A stretch of 64,000 bases of DNA. Origin: Brevipalpus yothersi. Taxonomy: Eukaryota > Arthropoda > Arachnida > Trombidiformes > Tenuipalpidae. Shown here piece after piece: positions 25,010 to 38,170 of this stretch. The number at the start of each line of letters is the position of its first letter. The stretch's first letter is position 1. Where the stretch lies: contig QZCP01000357.1 in NCBI GenBank assembly GCA_003956705.1, positions 186,001-250,000 on the forward strand, written 5' to 3'. Position numbers and translations under genes: made by a program. Below the pieces are notes generated by a model. It was not told the DNA's origin. It saw nothing but the letters and a program-made list of their open reading frames with translations, and searched no databases.

Positions 25010-25792
25010 ACCCAGCTTCCTGAATATCATTACTGATCATTGAACAAGTAATTAAGGTTCTTATTGTTCTAACAAGGCTCATTTGTGCTCATCTTATGCA
25101 TATTAAATGTATCTCTCAGCAATCATAATGATCAGTTTTCACACTTTTAATATGTGCTAATACAATTTAATTATTGCCACTTGTTTTGGTTTTGTTTCTC
25201 AAGATATTCATCTCAGTATTGAGAGTTGAAACTTTGAATCGACTTGTGTCTGAATGTTGATAGTGATGAATATATTTTCTGGATGAGCTCATCTGATTGA
25301 ACATTCATTTGGAATCATGTTTCATCATCACGAGATTTAATTCAATTTAATTCATCTACATAAACGCCTTTGGATTTCGTTCATCTTGTATTCACACATC
25401 CACAATTTTTTCTTGTATTTTAATTAATATCATCTGATGTCCATAATCCTTTCAGGTAAGAGTATCGTCCATCTTCATTAATCTTATCTTAATTCTTTCT
25501 CTTCCTTTGATCACCAACTCCGTTCTAGTGTTTCTCCCATTTTTTTCGTATTTTAGTTAACATCATCTGATGTTCATAATCTATTCAGTTGAGTATATCC
25601 TCTGCCTGAATTCTTCTAGTTATTCCAATCACTTACTTCATCACTCCGTCATTGTTAATTTTTCGCCAACTCGTTATTCAAAACGTTGAAAGGTCATAAG
25701 GATAATCGGAGGCTAAAATTCATGCTACATTTATATCAATTGTCAAATTCTAGAGCTGAATCCATATTTCATCGTTTTGTTCATCAGCAATC
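25010..25792 (+). promoter_or_regulatory. Duplicated 5' flank of array gene 4
   Basis: Matches the flank of array gene 2 over several hundred bases up to the start codon, with an extra internally repeated segment (ATCATCTGATG-type words at about 25430 and 25565). Probably contains the promoter and 5' UTR. Confidence 0.6.
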
Positions 25793-28259
25793 ATGACTCC
25801 AGCAAATGAAAAGGTGAGATACGTTCAAAATTGTAATCTTATTCCGGTATACAAGTACAGTGTATCTTGCTCAGCCATGTATGCTGAAATCAATTCAAAA
25901 GATTTTTTCTTTCCATTCAGGATCCTAATTGCTGGGTATGTCATGAGAGAGGTAGCCAAATTTTCTGTCCCAAGTGTTTTTTGGGTTTTCACATTGGCTG
26001 TGCTATAAGAACCAAAGAAGAAATCAATAGTCATGACCGAAGTTTCAAAAAAATGTGTTATCAATGCTCGAAGGTTGAAAAATCACGTCATTTTTACACT
26101 TCATCCCAAAAATTCAAGAATAGCATCAAAAAAATGTTAAACTCCATTTTGGATGTCTTACTTATTCGAAATGGTGGAATCGAGGTAATTAATTGTCATG
26201 TTGTTTCAGAAATTATTTTAAAGCAGAATAATTCTCTTCCGCTCACAATAGCCACTCCCTGAAATTATGAAGACGGTGCAACAATGGGGCATGTTCGAAG
26301 ATGTGAAAAATTTCACCAATTTTGATACCGTCAGATTGAAGATTGAGAGTAATGAATACGAGTGCACCGAGGAGCTACTCTTCGACTTGCGTAAGATTGG
26401 GCACACGATGCTCGTTGAATTTAAAGAAAGTCATCAAACAAGGGACATCACTCACTATATTAGCCAAATTTCCAAATATTGTCAAGAGATTGACCTGTGT
26501 CCTTATTGTATCTTCAATCATTACCTTTCACCTCTTGGATCAGCTGCAACTTGTCCAAGGGGTCATAAACTTGCCACAGTCAAATACAAGAGTGGTGATG
26601 GTACGCTTGACCTCTTTAACATGGAGCGGTTCTTAGATCTGCCTCCATACTTTCCTGTCAAAGTTATCGCTTACAGCAAATGTCACACGTCGGTTTACGT
26701 CCGTCCCTTCTGGCCATTAAGACCGTGGAGGTAAGTCACATAAGTATTCCCTCTTGCTCGCTAGATTAAAATATATTATACTATATTGATCATGATAATT
26801 CGTCCATAGTCTGAGAGTACCAATGGATAATGTAACTCATCTCAGCTATTGGGCTGTGGAGAGGTTCCATAGTTTAATGAACAATACTCGGAATCCTCGC
26901 TTAAAGCAAGACTTCAGAGATGCTCTCAAGAAGTTGAGCATCCATCTTGAAGAATTGAGGCAGAAATTCGGTGAATGTGCTGATCCCATCAATATTATGA
27001 GACATTGGAGATCAACCGACGAATTGTTCATTGATCGTGGCTCTAGTTCAACTGAAAGGGAGAAACGACCATCGAATGGCTCTGTTGAAACGAGAAGACA
27101 AGAAAATTCAGAACTCAAAAGTTGGGAGAATCAAGATACGAAAGAAAACGAGCTGACTGACGATTCCAGTAGCAGAAAAAGGAAGCTCGATATGGATCTG
27201 ACAAATTCTCCAAAAAAACTAGCAAGAGGAAAATCTGCAGACAGCTATCCACTTCCTTCTGTAGATTTGCCCTCAGAAGCTCTATCTGATGGATCTTCTA
27301 CGGAAGTGGCCTCATCTGACGAATCTCGCCTCGTTCTCAGCAGTTCTGATACTGTTCCATCAAAAGATCTGATTAAGCTCCATGCCTCGCCAGCTCTTAT
27401 AAATATGGAGACATCGAACGACGCCGTAACAGAATCTTTCACTAGCTGCGACAAGCGAGTCCAGAGCAATGATCGAACACTTCTTGTTGATGATAACATA
27501 GAAAAAAATTATTCAGATGATGCGTGGTTGAGAAATTCAGAAAAAGATGAACCTGATTCATCTCTCGATACATTTTGCAGACACAGTGATCTCAATTCGA
27601 GATCAAAAAATTCCTCTACTTCTTCCATTAACTCAACGAAAGACAATAGTTGTCCTTCCGTCTCTTATGAAATACCGTCCCAGCAAGAGAATGAATCAAT
27701 CTCAATTTTATTGGAAGATGACATCGCTGAATCTCTTCCGCCACCTCCACTGGATCGACATCGCTTCGAAGTTACTGAGTCTGACGAAGAAGGGGAGTTA
27801 ATCTCCACACCGGCTCACTTTGAGTGTGAAAAACCTTTCGAGAAGAAAATGGATGAGGATAATGATCAACAGGAAACAAATGTGACTCGAAACTCTCCTT
27901 ATGGGTTGTCAAAAGGAAGATATTCAGAAAGAACAAAGAACCAAGAAGAAGCTCAACAGAAAAGTATCCGCGCCTCTCTTGTGCCACATAACATCTCAGA
28001 GAAAAACCTTTCAGCTTCTGATCAGGAGAGAACCATCGAAGTCTTATCTGAGCCCGAATGTGAGAATATTTCTCAGGGATCAGAATCTTGTGAGAAAATT
28101 CATCCACAAATGCCCATTGGAACATGCCTTAGATGTCAATTCTTGGAAAAAGAACTCGATAAGATTCAAAGTTATATTTGCAAATATCAAGATAATTGGA
28201 GCGCTTTGCTCGAATTTTGCAGCGTATTGAACGAACAATTAGACCTAAAAAAGATTTAA
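25793..28259 (+). CDS. Array gene 4: ZMYND11-like PHD-bromo-ZnF-PWWP, no WW
   Basis: Exons are 25793-25813, 25921-26184, 26252-26730 and 26810-28259, giving 737 residues. The leader MTPANEK and most of the N-terminal half closely match array gene 2. The PHD ligands are complete (CWVC, CPKC, FHIGC, CYQC). The bromo-like region, zinc finger (CPYC...CPRGH, with Trp replaced by Arg in the otherwise constant CPWGH) and PWWP (YFPVKVIAYSK...VYVRPFWPLRPW) follow. The tail is long, Ser-rich and acidic, has no LPxGW and hence no WW, but has PPPPLDRHRFEVTESDEE. The C-terminus is CLRC plus a helix of about 40 residues. Presumably a nuclear chromatin reader. It shows the likely pre-recombination form of the gene 2 tail. 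Confidence 0.86.
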
Positions 28260-29191
28260 TCTCTCTCTCATTTTTCTTTTGAGCTCTCCTCATCCAAAAG
28301 TTAATGAATAACCTCGCAACCTGGATCAAACCTTTTAATCTCGATTTTAACTTACACATGTACATATATTGTTTGATAATGCATTCAATGTAAATATTTT
28401 CTCTCAGAATATTAGGTTTCCACCGTAGCCTTGTTCTTCCTCCCATTTAAATAGAGGCAAAAGATAATATAACGTTTCCCACGTTTGTCTAATTTGGCGT
28501 TCTTACTATTGAGTGAACGTGAGTTTTCGAAAATTCAAGATCGCTCTAGGATAAGGGTGTGAGACGATGATATTGATTATATTTTACTGGCAATTATAAT
28601 GATACAATTCAATTTGCTGCCCTGAAATCGTGAATTTTTCGAAAATCATACCTAGTAGAGGTTCCTTATTTTTCTTCATTTATTCTGGATGTCAAGAGGC
28701 TCAGTTTTATGCGTTCTAGAAGAAAGTTTTATCTTGTTCCGTATTCCAATGGCTATTTGTGTAAACTTTTAATCCACACTACAGTTATCTGCTATTTTTT
28801 TGTACAATTTCTATTTAATTCAGTTGGTCAGCTGAACATCGCCTGGTTCGTATTTTGACTAAATTGATTCGATCTTGAACGGCCTTATTTCATCACCATT
28901 CGTCTGTGTCTAAATTCACTCATAAAATTTCGCTCGTTCGCTCCATCGAAGTGAACCCAACATTAATCAGGAGGTAAGCATATATAAGTATCTTTCATTT
29001 CAATGGCATGAGCTGTTGAATCGTCTATCTTGTTGCCTCTTGAATCCTTGAGTATACAAGTGGAAAAGAAAGAGAAAGAGAGAGAGAGAGAGAGCTCTAG
29101 CAAAATTGCAGAAAACGGTAAATTGCATAATCCGTTATTTATTGCTTTTCTTGCAACTTCTTGCGACTTTCTTCCAACAAGCATCTTCATC

Positions 29192-29278
<87 letters not shown>

Positions 29279-29364
29279 CTTTTCTATTGAGTCAGCACTC
29301 CTTGGTTGAATGTTAAAATGGTAAAATGATAAAAAAATGATGTAGCTCACTCAGACCAACAAGC
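28260..29364. other. Intergenic stretch after array gene 4
   Basis: No exon seen. The frames at 28129-28446 (minus) and 29030-29290 (plus) are antisense or microsatellite artefacts. Contains a long CT tract. Confidence 0.5.
29196..29272. repeat. (CT)n microsatellite
   Basis: About 75 bases of CT just upstream of the duplicated flank of array gene 5. Long GA/CT tracts also lie beside the truncated copy (13898), so they may mark duplication junctions. Confidence 0.95.
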
Positions 29365-29864
29365 TAACTTCTTTTGTCGCCAATTCCATCCGCTCATCAA
29401 TCGAATAGCTTTTCATCTCTGCATCCCATTTCGTTCTGGAATACAATCCTCTCAATAATTACATCTGTTTTCGTTCTGCTATCTCTCTGTGATTTCACAT
29501 TTAAATCATGAACCCATGCTGTGTATGGCCATGCTATGGTCAAGAGAGTTAACTCATCTCTAGTCATATGTTTATTATTGTTTCATTTCGATTCATGATA
29601 TTTATTGTTTACCTTGTGTCTTAGTGCATTTTTCTTGCTTTTTCTCTAAGCAGGAAGTGAAAAGTCTGAAAGATTTGAATCTGGATCTTTCAAATGTTAT
29701 CAGCTGGTAAGTTAATAATTATCGTCTTGAAATTCTTGTATTAGTTTGTCTCGCCCATTGAAAAGCCGAAACATTTGTCTTTGATCAAAATTAACCAGAT
29801 ACTTGCTTCGTCAGAGTAAATCAGTGTTCAACAACGAATTTCATCACTCAATTTATCATTTATC
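29365..29864 (+). promoter_or_regulatory. Duplicated 5' flank of array gene 5
   Basis: Near-complete copy of the 9140-9620 flank, including CTTTTGTCGCCAATTCCATC, TGATATTTATTGTTTACCTT, AGTTTGTCTCGCCCATTGAA and GATACTTGCTTCGTCAGAGT, up to the start codon. Confidence 0.65.
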
Positions 29865-32549
29865 ATGATTACTGTGGATGAAAGAAAGGTAAGATAAACC
29901 AATGAACTTGTTCAGATTAATCTAGATATGATCATTGATTAACGATATGATAATTGAAACCTTTTTCATCACCTATAGGATCCTAATTGCTGGGTTTGCC
30001 ATAAAGAAGGTAGCCAATTTTTTTGTCCCAAATGTTCTCATGGTTTTCACATTGGCTGTGCTTTGGATACAAAAGAAGACTTCGATCAACGTGATGAAAC
30101 TTTCAACGAAATGTGCAATCAATGCTCAAGAATTAAGAGATTTCGTCATCTGTATGCTTCATCTCAAAAGTTTAAGAGTATCAGCAAAGATAAATTGAAC
30201 TCCTTATTTGATTTTTTACTCATACGTGGCGGTGAAATAGGGGTAATTTTTTTCATTCTTACGAATCACTTCCTCTCTAGTCTTTTCCTTTCTAATGAAT
30301 TGATGTTCTTAATAATACCAAACAGCCTCCTCCAAACATCATGACAACTGTGCAAGGTGTAGGAGTACTCAACAAAATCAAACGTTTCATCAATTTTGAC
30401 ACGATAAGATCAAAGATTCATGGTAATGAATATGAGTGTACAGAGGAATTGCTCCTCGATTTGCGTAAAATTGAGCATATAATGGCGCTGAATTTCAAGG
30501 AAAGCCACCAAAGCGGAGAAATTGGCCGCTACATCCGAAAAGTATCGAGATATTTTTATGAAATTGACCTATGTCCCCACTGTATCTATAATCATTATCT
30601 TACATCTCTTGGGTCGGCTGCGTCTTGTCCATGGGGTCATAAGCTAGCGGTTGCCTATCAACCGAGGAACTATACTCTTTCGTTTGGAATTCTCAATAGT
30701 GCTGGATTTCCTGACCTACCCCCATTCTTTCCAGTCAAAATAGTCGCCTGTGATTTTGATTACGTTTATGTTCGTCTCTTTGATATGAGAAAACCATGGA
30801 GGTGAGAGTAATAAGATTTTTTCTGTTGAATTTCAATTTTTCTACATAGATTCTTATCATTTGAAATGATCTTCATACAGTTCAAAAATACCTTTAAACA
30901 ACGTGAAGCATCTCAACAACCACAGTTTGAAACAGTTCCCGACCTTCTTTTGTAATAGTAAACTCATGTTTTCAAGACAACACTTTCAAAATGCCCTCAA
31001 CAAGCTAGAAATCCACCTCAAAGAATTGAAACAGAGATTTGGGAACCATTTTTCACTCGTTTCTGATCGTATGCGTTTCTGGAGATCAGATGATGAGCTT
31101 TTCATCGACTGCCAATCAGATGCCATTGATGAATCTGAGAGACGATTATCACCAAACCCATCGAGAGATTCTAGATTTAATGAAGCTGGATGCCCAGAGA
31201 ATCAAATAACAAAAACAAAGGAGCTCTCGGAGAGTATTGCCAAGAACAAAAGGTTACTCGAAACAGATTCCACTAACTCGCCGAAGAGGCTAACTAGACA
31301 AGAAATACAGACAGCTACTAATCTCCAGACGGGTGTGAAAGATTCAACTTCCGAATCTTTACCAAGTGGATGGTTAGCAAAGGTAGCTCCACACGGTAGA
31401 ATTTACTACATTGAAGAGAGAACTAATACAATATCATGGATAGATCCTAGGATTAAGAAGCCTGGTCCAGCACTCACTTTTATAAATTCTAGCACATCAA
31501 ATGGTATTCCGAAGCAGCTTCTTACTGGACAAATCAATAATGGTCAGGAAGGTTGCCAGCCTTTTTCTATCGATCATACCAGAAAGGAGACTGGACTCAA
31601 AGATCCTCCCTCAAGCAAGCCAGCAAAAAGAAGCGAACATCCATCACTCAATGTGACTTCTGAAAAAATTCTCGACACAAAATCAGCAACCTCAAAAACT
31701 TCTCCAAAACACTCAATAGAAGCCAGAAATCCAATGATCACTGAAGAAATAAGGCCGTCTGAAGAAGTTGATGAGGCTGTAGAAAATCTTCCAAATAACT
31801 CGACACTCATCTCTTCGGATGGTGGAATAGTGAGATCTTTCTCATCTGGGCCTTCTGAAATCATGGAATCTGAAGAAGTTGATGAGGCTGTAGAAAATCT
31901 TCCAAATCACTCAGCGCTCTCCTCTTTGGATGATGATAATGTGAGATCTCCCTCACTTAGTCTATCTGATCAAAATCGTTTTGAAATAATGGAATCTGAA
32001 GAAGAAAGTGAGCTTCACCCTGTAGAGAATCGTCCTGATTGTCAGCCTCTTAGAGTGGAGCTGGATAAAATAACGAACCAACAGAAAAACTATCTAGGTA
32101 GCTCATCAGATGAGATTTTACAATATGAGGAGAAGGGAAACATAGAGGTCTTTGGTATTTCGAGAACTCATAAAAAACGATCCGGTTCAACCTCAGAGGA
32201 ACTTGACATTTCAGAAACAAAGCGCCACAATAAACTTGAATCTAATGAAAGAAAATCCAAGAAACTTGGATCACAAGCCAGTGAAGAACAATCAATAACC
32301 CATGGAAAGACTGAGTCTACTATGGATGTGAAATTAGAAATCAAGAATGAATCAATGGTATCGGAATCAAAGTTTACCCAAAAAATTCATCAGAAAGTCC
32401 TTCCATGTTCGCGTTGTACCATATTGGAGAAGAAAATCAAAGAATATGAGCAAGCGATAGTTCTCCATAATATTCGTTGCGAAGCTTTGACAAAGTATTG
32501 CAGCGAATTGAAAAAAAATTTGGAAAACCCTTCTCTCCAGTTTTTCTGA
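29865..32549 (+). CDS. Array gene 5: ZMYND11-like PHD-bromo-ZnF-PWWP with one WW
   Basis: Exons are 29865-29888, 29979-30242, 30326-30801 and 30881-32549, giving 810 residues. The leader is MITVDERK. PHD (CWVC, CPKC, FHIGC, CNQC), bromo-like region, zinc finger (CPHC...CPWGH) and PWWP (FFPVKIVACDFDYVYVRLFD) are nearly identical to array gene 1. One WW lies at about 415-449 (LPSGW...YYIEER...SWIDPR). The usual loop His of group I WW domains is not present. The tail holds a tandem 37-residue repeat (SEEVDEAVENLPN twice, period 111 bases from 31758), then FEIMESEEESEL and C-terminal CSRC plus helix. It is the fuller version of gene 1, which lacks part of this tail. Presumed nuclear chromatin reader. 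Confidence 0.87.
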
Positions 32550-33981
32550 TTTATCATGTAGTGATACTTCCTCACTATGTCTTCAGTGGAAATAATTCAC
32601 CCCCGACTCATTGAAATCCTTTGAATGAATTAGTTTTTCTCATCATTCAGGCTTGATATCTTCGATGCATCTAAACTCTTTGTTCAGTGCTGATCCCCTA
32701 AAAAATGAGTTTAGGATAAAGATTCTTGCATCTCGTATCAGACTCATGTGATATTAAGTGAAATATTTTGAACTATTTGAGAAATCACAAAGATGATTCT
32801 GAAATATATTGCATTCCGATATTTTCGAATACTCTAGAGTCTTTCCAACGGCCAGTTTTTATTCCTCGAACATTTATATTTGAATGAAGTAAAAATTGAG
32901 TTTCAGGCCTCGAATAGCTTGAAGATAAATAATGGATCCTAACTCAAGATTTGAACCGCTTAATAGTCATAGTAATACAAGATTTTCATTCGAGGGCTAC
33001 CAATTTTGGAGATCAGGTGATATGAGTCTTTCAATAGTTGTTTGAGAATTCAATCATGGCTGAGGATGATATCTGATGTACATACATTTATATGTAAGGG
33101 ATTTATCTTTCCTAAAATTCTTATGTTTTAATGTCACTGGAAGAGCCCTGAAGAAGAAGAGAAGTCATGCTCACAATTGTATAGCTATTATTGCAATTGT
33201 AATTATCAGAAAGATATCTTCAACTGCTTCACGATAGTGTAGAGCCAAGTGAAAAAGACTACGAATGTCCCCCTAGTCATATTTTGGGTGGTAACGTTTA
33301 CTAGGTATAGATCAATTCTCAAAACTAAAATAATTTTAGGTCAAAAGAGGCCTTCAAGAACAGACCAAAGTGAAAATGGGATGCGTTTTATTCGTTTTCG
33401 TTTCCTCTTCCTTCCCGAAAAAAAAGTTTCAAAATATGACAAAAATTAATAGCCATATTTAATTAATTAATTGAAACGAGGAAACAAATGAGATAATTCA
33501 TTCTCATTGGGACTCATTCAAATTTTATCACACCAGAATGCACTCAGACCCGTCAGACTTATGAAATTTCATATCTTGATCGAGAAGCAGACATATTACA
33601 GTTGAAGCTTTGTGCATGAGATTAAAGCCCAAAGTTTGCCATCAGAAAGAAAGGATTTTATTAGATGATTTTTAAATCAACAGAATCAATGAACAGTTAC
33701 AAGGTCATGAATTTATCAGAATTTCTGTGGCCATTGTGCCAGATTTTATTCACCTTCTTAATCAACAACCAAGCTTGAGAAGAACGACTTTCCTCTCGGA
33801 GCTTTTTTGGTAACTTTACCTTTTTTGCTCGAAATTGTTCAATATTTCGAGAGATGGGACTCTATTCACTTGTTGTTGATACCTCATCGATCTATGAGTC
33901 CATCAAGTAGTGTGTGAGGAATTAATAAGTTTCAGTTGAAGCAGTAGTCAGGATCAAAAGTTTCTCAATCTCTTGAGCCAA

Positions 33982-34057
<76 letters not shown>

Positions 34058-35035
34058 TTCCTAATTAATGGGAAAAATTCTTCCTACTTGGATGGCTGAC
34101 ATTCTCCTAAACAACATTCACCAATGGCGAGTTGGTTAACGAAGTGTGAATACAGCACCTCTCGAAATCAGTGTTATTTCAATTAACGATTGCATAACAT
34201 TAAACAACCAAAGAACATGAATGCAACTTATAATCAGAAAATTCTTTTTCTCTCTCTTTCTCAAGCGTCTGTTGGCAAGATAACAACGTGATGGTTTAAC
34301 TGTTTCAACTCTTTCTCATGGACTTTGAGAATCGTTCTGTTTTAATTACCTTCTGCATTGCGGCTCTTCTCGTTCTTTCGCCGTCCTCGTTAATCATTCT
34401 TTATCTATGTTTCCTTCCTCTCTTCCTCTCTTCCTCTCTCGATTCGGTTTCCGAGTGAGCAAGAGTAGCTCTCGAGGGTTTACCACTTTTCTAGTCATCA
34501 TTGTGAGTCTGCTTATCATCAACAGAATTTCAAATATTTCGCATGATTACCAAGCCTGGTTTCTGTTTTTCCGTCAAAAAACGGCCATGAATATGGTCTC
34601 TCTGTTGGAATTGTGAACAACTTTTCATTTACTTATGGCTCGACATCTGATTTGATCGAATTCGCCTCCACAAGCATAACGAGTTGATCCTGTTGTGATT
34701 GCGCTTCTGAGAATTTGAATTACACATTTGTTTTGGAAGCTCCGTTCTTGTGCTATTGACGCTCTCATCAACATTTTCCTAACTCTTGTAATTTAATCAA
34801 TATACTACTATCTTATGTGATTAGTTATTTAATTATTTAATTAAATTTAATTAAATGGTGTAAACAACAACTTGAGCCACGATGCATCGAATCCTGTCGA
34901 TTTGGTTTGTTTTATCGTGATCATCTTTCTTGACGCGCTGTGTTGAACTGATTTGAGGTTGGAAGACATCAAACCATCGCATGAGAAACCAGTGTTTTTG
35001 AGTGATTCTCATTATTTGTCATCAATTCATCCATC
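32550..35035. other. Intergenic stretch between array genes 5 and 6
   Basis: The first about 260 bases match the 3' flank of array gene 2. I see no exon in the rest. The small plus frames at 33249 and 34407 have no domain character. Contains a CT microsatellite at 33985-34054 and presumably the promoter of array gene 6, whose flank does not resemble the other two classes. Confidence 0.5.
33985..34054. repeat. (CT)n microsatellite
   Basis: About 70 bases of CT dinucleotide between array genes 5 and 6. Confidence 0.95.
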
Positions 35036-37546
35036 ATGACTACCAATGAGGATAAAAAGGTAAGCTCTTTGAAATGTTTTCCTTTTGAATAGCTGACAAT
35101 TGTGAGCTTAATGTAATTTATTTATTCATCGATTATCTATTCTACGAATAAGGATCCCAATTGTTGGGTGTGTCATAAGGATGGTAGCACGATTTTCTGT
35201 TCCAAATGTTTTTTGGGCTTTCATCTTCGATGTGCTGAAAAGTCAAAAGAGATGATCAACAATTCCAATAAAATCTTGATGTGCCATCAATGCTCAAAGA
35301 TTGAAAGATCTCATCATCTGTACACTTCATCACAAAAATTCAAAAGTGTCAGTAAAAAAGTTTTGAACTCGATTTTTGATGTCATTCTCATACGAGGAGG
35401 TGGAATTGAGGTAAATGAATTGACCAATTTTGTATCGCTTCATATTTTCTATCCATTTCGTGGTCGTTATGATGATTTAATGCTTATTTCTTCTTCTTGA
35501 TAGCCCCCTCCAAAAATCATGAGAACGAAACGGGATGGTAGACTGTTCGAGAATGTCCGACATTTCATCAATATCAGCGCAATTGAGTCCAAGATAGATA
35601 AGAATGAGTATGGGTGTACAGAGGAGTTGCTCTTCGATTTACGTAAGATTGTGCATGTAATGAAAATCGAATTCAGAGAAAGTTCTAAAACCGAAAGCAT
35701 TGATCACTTCATGCGTCAATTGAGCAATTATTGCCAAGAAATTGATTTGTGTCCCTACTGTATCTACAATCATTATCTTACACCGCTTGGACCAGCGACA
35801 GATTGTCCATGGGGTCATAGACCAGCCACTGTCTATCAATCCAGGAACTATACTGCCTCGTTTGGAATTTTTGATACGAGACGACCTCCTGACCTTCCAC
35901 GATATTTTCCTGTTAAAGTTATTGCTTACAGTCAGTGTCTCAGTTATGTTTACGTTCGCCTTTTTGAAATGAACGAGCCATGGAGGTAAAGATATTCAAA
36001 TTTTCTTGAGATGAGATGAAAAATTTCTTTTGTTCGATCATCAGTATAAATTTTTCATCGTTTTTTTTCTCACAGCTTGAAAGTTCCTATAAAAAATTTG
36101 AATCATCTCAGTTGCAGTGATTTAGAACAATTTCATAACTCCATTCATGATACTGACCTCAGATTTCCATTTAGAGGAATAGCCTTCGAAAAGCTCGAAA
36201 TCTATATGAAAGGATTGAAACAAAAGTATGGTGGTCGCTTATTTGTACCTAATCAGACTTGTCCTTGGAAATCAGGTGATGAGCTCTTCATTCATCGTGA
36301 GTTAGGTGTACGTGCTCAACAGAAAATTCGACTCAAAAGAGATGAATTACGTAATTCTAAGATTGACAAAAACAAATGTGGAAAGAATCAAGAGGCGAAA
36401 AAAATCAGACCAGCGAAAGATCCCATCAACAAAAAAAGGTCACTCGAGATAGGCGATAAAAACTCATCGAAAGAGGTGGAAAAAGAGAAGACGCAGCCCT
36501 TCGTTGATATCAAGACCCGTTCGATAGATCCATCTACCGAAACTCTACCATCAGGGTGGTCAAAGCAAGTTGCTCCTCATGGCAGAGCTTATTTCATAAA
36601 CGATAGTGATGGTACCATATCATGGATAGATCCAAGAACAAACAAACCTGGTCCACTTCCCAGCTATACATCTCTTAGTGCACCCAATGTTGCAAGAGCA
36701 GGGTTTCCTTCACCCATGGACAAAAAAGTTGTAACTGATCATGCTGAGAATGAAGTTCAGCTAAAAGATCCTCGTTCAACTAAAACAAGAAGTGAGCTTT
36801 GCCCATCACACGATATGATCCACGGATCAATCTCCGATACAGAATTAATGGATCCATTGGCTCTCTCCAAAGATCCACCACAAAAAAATCATGGTTCAAA
36901 GAACTCTGAAGAAACAAAGTCCTCTAGAAAATGTGATGTAAATGTAAATGAACAAACTTTGTTGGCGAATTCGACACTATCCGTTCCTCTGAAAAATGGA
37001 GCTGTAAAATATCTTATATCACCTACATCGGATCATCGTCGTTTCAATCAAGGAGCCAAGAACCCAATTTCTGTAGGTAATCAGTCCGAGGGTCAGCTTG
37101 GGGAAAATGAGCCAGACAAAATCATCAGTGAACCGGAAATTATTACCATTGACGATTCACCTCCTCGGTTCTCGATAGAATGCGAGAGTTTTACAAAAAA
37201 TTTGTTCAACGAAGAAACTGAGCAAAGAAAACCGGAGGCTTTTTCTGACTCACTCGCTATTCCTATGAAAAAAGTGTATCAATCACTCAATATTACAAAT
37301 AATATGGAAGATCAATCGGGACCCTTATTCGAAGAGCTTGAAAGCCTTCCGCATGCCTTAGGATTGGAGCCTTTGGATGCAAGCCATTTGCAGGAGCTAA
37401 AAACAGTAGAGTGTTCACGCTGTCATCTTTTAGAAAAGGAACTGGACAAGAACAAGCGAATTATCAGTTATTATGATGTCAATTGCAAAGCTTTGATGAA
37501 ATATTGCAGTGAACTAAAGGAAGAGCTGAAAAAGGCTTCAAACTAA
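35036..37546 (+). CDS. Array gene 6: ZMYND11-like PHD-bromo-ZnF-PWWP with one WW
   Basis: Exons are 35036-35059, 35153-35410, 35504-35985 and 36076-37546, giving 744 residues. The leader is MTTNEDKK. PHD ligands are complete (CWVC, CSKC, FHLRC, CHQC). Then the bromo-like region, zinc finger (CPYC...CPWGH) and PWWP (YFPVKVIAYSQ...VYVRLFEMNEPW). One WW lies at about 411-445 (LPSGW...YFINDS...SWIDPR), again without the loop His. The tail contains EIITIDDSPPRF, which looks like a SUMO-interaction motif, and ends in CSRC plus a helix. It is the most divergent array member and lies nearest to the MYND-bearing relative on the opposite strand, with 3' ends about 620 bases apart. Confidence 0.86.
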
Positions 37547-38170
37547 TTTTTTTTCATCATTATATTATATTCATTAATATTAATTTTTTGCCACTTCTTC
37601 TTGCCGCTAATTCAACAGGAGTATCATATTTAATCCCCTCCCCAACTTTCAAATTTTTACTCTCTTCACTTTTCATGATCTCTCAAACCATCTATTTTTT
37701 CTCGTTCTTCAAATGATTCCAAAATTAATAATCTAATAAAAACAATATTCATAACACAAATAGCCAAAAATCATAGTCAGAGATCGTCACACAACCCTTT
37801 GGATGAAAAACTCAGTCTCCAGTGTTAGCCAATCGATAAAATAAGTTCAACGTCCATCTGAAGTTTTCGTATAGGCGGGAAAAAATTGGAGCCTATTGGG
37901 GTAAAACATCGATAATAGTTGGTGCATCAAAAATTAATTGTAAAATATCTGTAAAAACAAATTATTTTAGACTGTTTGTTTTTTACACTTTTCATCAGCA
38001 ATTTGATTTTAACAATTGACCAACGTTGATAAGTTCGACTTGTAAGAAACTTTATTGTGGGTCAAAGTTATCAAATCTGGGTGTGTAGAGTTGGATAGTC
38101 TAGAATACCCTAAAATGATATAAAAGGGACACATGAATTTACAGAAATACTGAAGAAATGGAATCGATTT
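37547..38170. other. Shared 3' intergenic region
   Basis: Lies between the convergent ends of array gene 6 and the MYND-bearing gene. Candidate plus-strand AATAAA near 37735. No exon. Confidence 0.5.
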
